Shown: piece by piece, positions 5,710 to 7,076 of the stretch | How positions within the stretch are numbered: position 1 is the stretch's first letter | Layout of the letters: the number at the start of each line of letters is the position of its first letter | Assembly: GCA_002439665.1 (NCBI GenBank) | Contig: DJPC01000028.1 | Span: 6,688 to 13,763 of the forward strand | Origin: Dialister sp. UBA6422 | GTDB taxonomy: Bacteria; Bacillota; Negativicutes; Veillonellales; Dialisteraceae | Length of the DNA stretch: 7,076 bases | Direction: 5' to 3' | The notes under the pieces: generated by a model | What the model saw: the letters and a program-made list of their open reading frames with translations, nothing else | Told to the model about the DNA's origin: nothing | Databases searched by the model: none | Translations under genes and position numbers: made by a program

Positions 5710-5903
5710 TCAAAGAATAAGGAGATGATTTTGGCGGACTAGGCTAAGGAAATCCACTAGAAATTCATTGGGCCCATGACGCAGGAGTCATCCTTCTTAT
5801 TATATATTTTACATATATAATGTATTCGCTTTAGAAATAGGAAACGAGAATTACATACGCTCGCTACCTGTGATTGAATATTATAACCAAGGGGGAACTT
5901 ATT
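5710..5903 (+). other. 194-bp AT-rich gap with possible decayed coding traces
   Basis: No frame of useful length is present. AAGGAG at 5719-5724 precedes only a few codons before a stop, as expected if an old gene has been deleted. A small inverted repeat, ATGAC with GTCAT around GCAGGA (about 5776-5791), is followed by a pyrimidine-rich stretch too weak to call a terminator. The T-box transcript may therefore run through to the binding-protein gene. From about 5795 the sequence is strongly AT-rich and probably contains a promoter. The last 15 bases hold the ribosome site of the next gene. Confidence 0.4.
5808..5837 (+). promoter_or_regulatory. Possible internal promoter for the amino-acid-binding protein
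   Basis: TTTACA (5808-5813) matches five of six -35 bases. After 18 bases comes TAGAAA (5832-5837), which matches four of six -10 bases. A perfect TATAAT at 5816-5821 is an alternative -10, but its -35 at the right distance is poor. Either would give a leader of about 60-80 bases before the gene and allow expression independent of the T-box. Such matches occur by chance in AT-rich DNA. Confidence 0.3.
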
Positions 5904-6758
5904 ATGAAAGCATCTTTGAAAATCGCATCTGTTTTGGCAGCTTCTGCTTTGACTATCGGTCTTTTTGCTGGTTGCGGTGATGGAGAGAAAGCGGCTTCTT
6001 CTCAAGCCGCTGCCGCTGATGGAAAGACTTCTGTCAAATTGGTCCTTTCCAGTACAGAAAGACCTTTATCTTGGGCGGATGAAAGCGGCAAACTGCAGGG
6101 ATATGAATATGATATCTGGCAGGAAGTCAATAAAAATTTGAAAACCTATCATCTGGATATCCAGGCCGTACCACCGGAAACCCAGGATGTGATGATGGAA
6201 TCTGGAGATGCCAAGGTCGCTTCCGGCGGTTATTATAGAACGGAACGACGGGAAAAAGATTACATCGTACCAAAAACTCCTATCGGCGTTTCTTCTGTAG
6301 AAGTGTATATGAGTAAGGAAAATGCCCAGAAATATCATAGCTTGGAAGATGTGATCAAAGGTGGCGGTAAGCTAGTACCTAATACGCCTAATGGTGGTAT
6401 TTACAAGGTTCTCACAGACTGGAATAAGGAACATGGCAATCTCTTAAGTGAAGTACCGATTCAAGATGGTCTGACTCCTGCGGAACGTTTGAATTCTCTT
6501 AAAAATGGACAGTATGATGCCTTGGTATATCCTAATAACCTGGGGGTAGAGGATATTGCTAAGGCCATGAATTTTGACATCGTAGCTTTGGATCAACCTA
6601 TCAAAGTCAATGAAACCGTTGTGATTGTCAATAAGAATGAACAGAAACTAGCTGATGAAATCGAAGCGGCTTTGGAAAAACTCTCCAAAGATGGCACGCT
6701 GAAGAAGATTTCTGAAAAATGGTATCATAGAGATTTATTCGAACAGCTTAAAAAATAA
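5904..6758 (+). CDS. Family-3 amino-acid-binding lipoprotein (possible cystine/cysteine receptor)
   Basis: The start is ATG 5904, with AAGGGGG (5889-5895) eight bases upstream; an in-frame ATG at 5874 would add an odd N-terminal tail. The 284-residue product has a Lys-containing n-region, a hydrophobic core and the lipobox FAGC with lipidated Cys24, so it is anchored outside the membrane. The mature part follows the SBP_bac_3 (HisJ/GlnH/FliY) pattern: RPLSWADESGKLQGYEYDIW near the first lobe, GGYYRTERREKDY in the middle, a PNGG segment near the second hinge, and a C-terminal KISEKWYHRDLF. The mature domain has no Cys. These receptors feed polar amino acids to an ABC permease and ATPase, but none is adjacent, so it may use a transporter encoded elsewhere. 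The cysteine T-box upstream makes cystine or cysteine the best guess, an inference that holds only if the leader transcript reaches this gene. Confidence 0.9.
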   Translation: MKASLKIASVLAASALTIGLFAGCGDGEKAASSQAAAADGKTSVKLVLSSTERPLSWADESGKLQGYEYDIWQEVNKNLKTYHLDIQAVPPETQDVMMESGDAKVASGGYYRTERREKDYIVPKTPIGVSSVEVYMSKENAQKYHSLEDVIKGGGKLVPNTPNGGIYKVLTDWNKEHGNLLSEVPIQDGLTPAERLNSLKNGQYDALVYPNNLGVEDIAKAMNFDIVALDQPIKVNETVVIVNKNEQKLADEIEAALEKLSKDGTLKKISEKWYHRDLFEQLKK

Positions 6759-6890
6759 GAGAAATCCTTGCCAAGAAAGGTCAAGTTCTGATGCTTAGTG
6801 GTATCCTGTCACATGGAGAAACCAGAGTGGTTACGCCAATTGTAACGATTGGAACAGCACCTTGTCAGGCTAGGCTGGTTGTTATAAAAT

Positions 6891-6918
6891 AAAAAGAGGG
6901 GCAAAAGCCCCTCTTTTT
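6891..6918 (+). terminator. Strong intrinsic terminator
   Basis: A perfect 12-bp inverted repeat, AAAAAGAGGGGC and GCCCCTCTTTTT, encloses an AAAA loop and ends in a run of five Ts. The G+C-rich core is flanked by A and T tracts, so it could stop transcription from either side. It ends the transcript of the amino-acid-binding protein. The 132 bp between that gene and the hairpin hold nothing convincing. Confidence 0.95.
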
Positions 6919-6938
6919 CCTATTAGGAGGATCATCAT

Positions 6939-7076
6939 ATGAATCAGAATACAGAAAAATACATCAAACATTTACAAGGAGTCGTACAGATTCCTACCGT
7001 TTCTTCTGTCAATGATGCCAATACTGATTGGAGCCAGTTTGATAAGCTCCATCAATACTTGCAGGAAGCCTATCCT
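6939..7076 (+). CDS. M20-family metallopeptidase / aminoacylase, N-terminal fragment
   Basis: The first 46 residues of a cytoplasmic enzyme are present; the frame is open to the window edge. ATG 6939 has a perfect AGGAGG (6925-6930) eight bases upstream. The VVQIPTVSS motif near residues 15-23, then a short insert, and FDKLHQYLQEAYP are typical of the start of M20 zinc enzymes, closest by eye to the CPS1/PM20D1-type carboxypeptidase/N-acyl-amino-acid hydrolase branch. The zinc ligands come later in the protein and are not in view, so activity cannot be judged. It follows a strong terminator and, because no promoter is obvious in the 20 bp between, may depend on read-through or on a promoter overlapping the terminator region. 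Confidence 0.82.
   Translation, partial: MNQNTEKYIKHLQGVVQIPTVSSVNDANTDWSQFDKLHQYLQEAYP

Noticed and set aside
5757..6005. Minus-strand frame of 82 codons across the receptor start
   Set aside because: It overlaps a secure lipoprotein gene and its ribosome site, and the translation is low-complexity with no recognisable motif.
6791..6892. 33-codon frame between the amino-acid receptor and its terminator, with a weak AAGG ten bases upstream
   Set aside because: The composition is not obviously protein-like, I recognise no family, and it overlaps the base of the terminator; a chance frame is the simpler reading.

Overview
The window looks like a low-to-moderate G+C Bacillota genome, either Negativicutes or Clostridia; the sequence does not settle which. 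The signs are strong AGGAGG-type ribosome sites, prelipoprotein signal peptides on all three solute-binding proteins, and a tRNA-sensing T-box leader. All genes read on the + strand. No tRNA, rRNA, CRISPR array or insertion sequence is visible.

Region 1 (1-3677) is an ABC importer operon of the NitT/TauT (nitrate/sulfonate/taurine/thiamine-precursor) superfamily. It holds the 3' end of a permease, an overlapping ATPase, a 61-residue exported or anchored small protein ending Cys-Cys-Lys, and two tandem paralogous substrate-binding lipoproteins. Both binding proteins carry the same four mature-domain cysteines at identical spacing (X, X+69, X+177, X+178). The substrate is not one I recognise. 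The shared Cys-Cys theme in three consecutive extracytoplasmic products is the most unusual feature of the window, and it suggests a metal, thiol or redox-linked ligand.

Region 2 (3678-5202) has a terminator-like hairpin followed by a fold-type-I PLP enzyme. It resembles the isoleucine 2-epimerase branch of class III aminotransferases: the racemase-type Asp222 and Lys280 are present, but the usual PLP-N1 Asp is a Glu.

Region 3 (5203-6918) opens with a promoter and a T-box riboswitch. The leader reads as cysteine-specific on two independent counts: a UGC specifier, and an A in the antiterminator bulge that matches a U73 discriminator. Behind it lie a 36-codon ORF, about 190 bp of sparse sequence with a possible second promoter, and a family-3 amino-acid-binding lipoprotein. 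That binding protein has no adjacent permease or ATPase. A perfect intrinsic terminator closes the unit.

Region 4 (6939-7076) is the start of an M20-family metallopeptidase that runs off the window.

Taken together the window is devoted to uptake and processing of small amino-acid-like or sulfur-related compounds: an importer of unknown ligand, an amino-acid epimerase-like enzyme, a cysteine-responsive amino-acid receptor, and a peptidase or aminoacylase. Functional links between the regions are inference from proximity.
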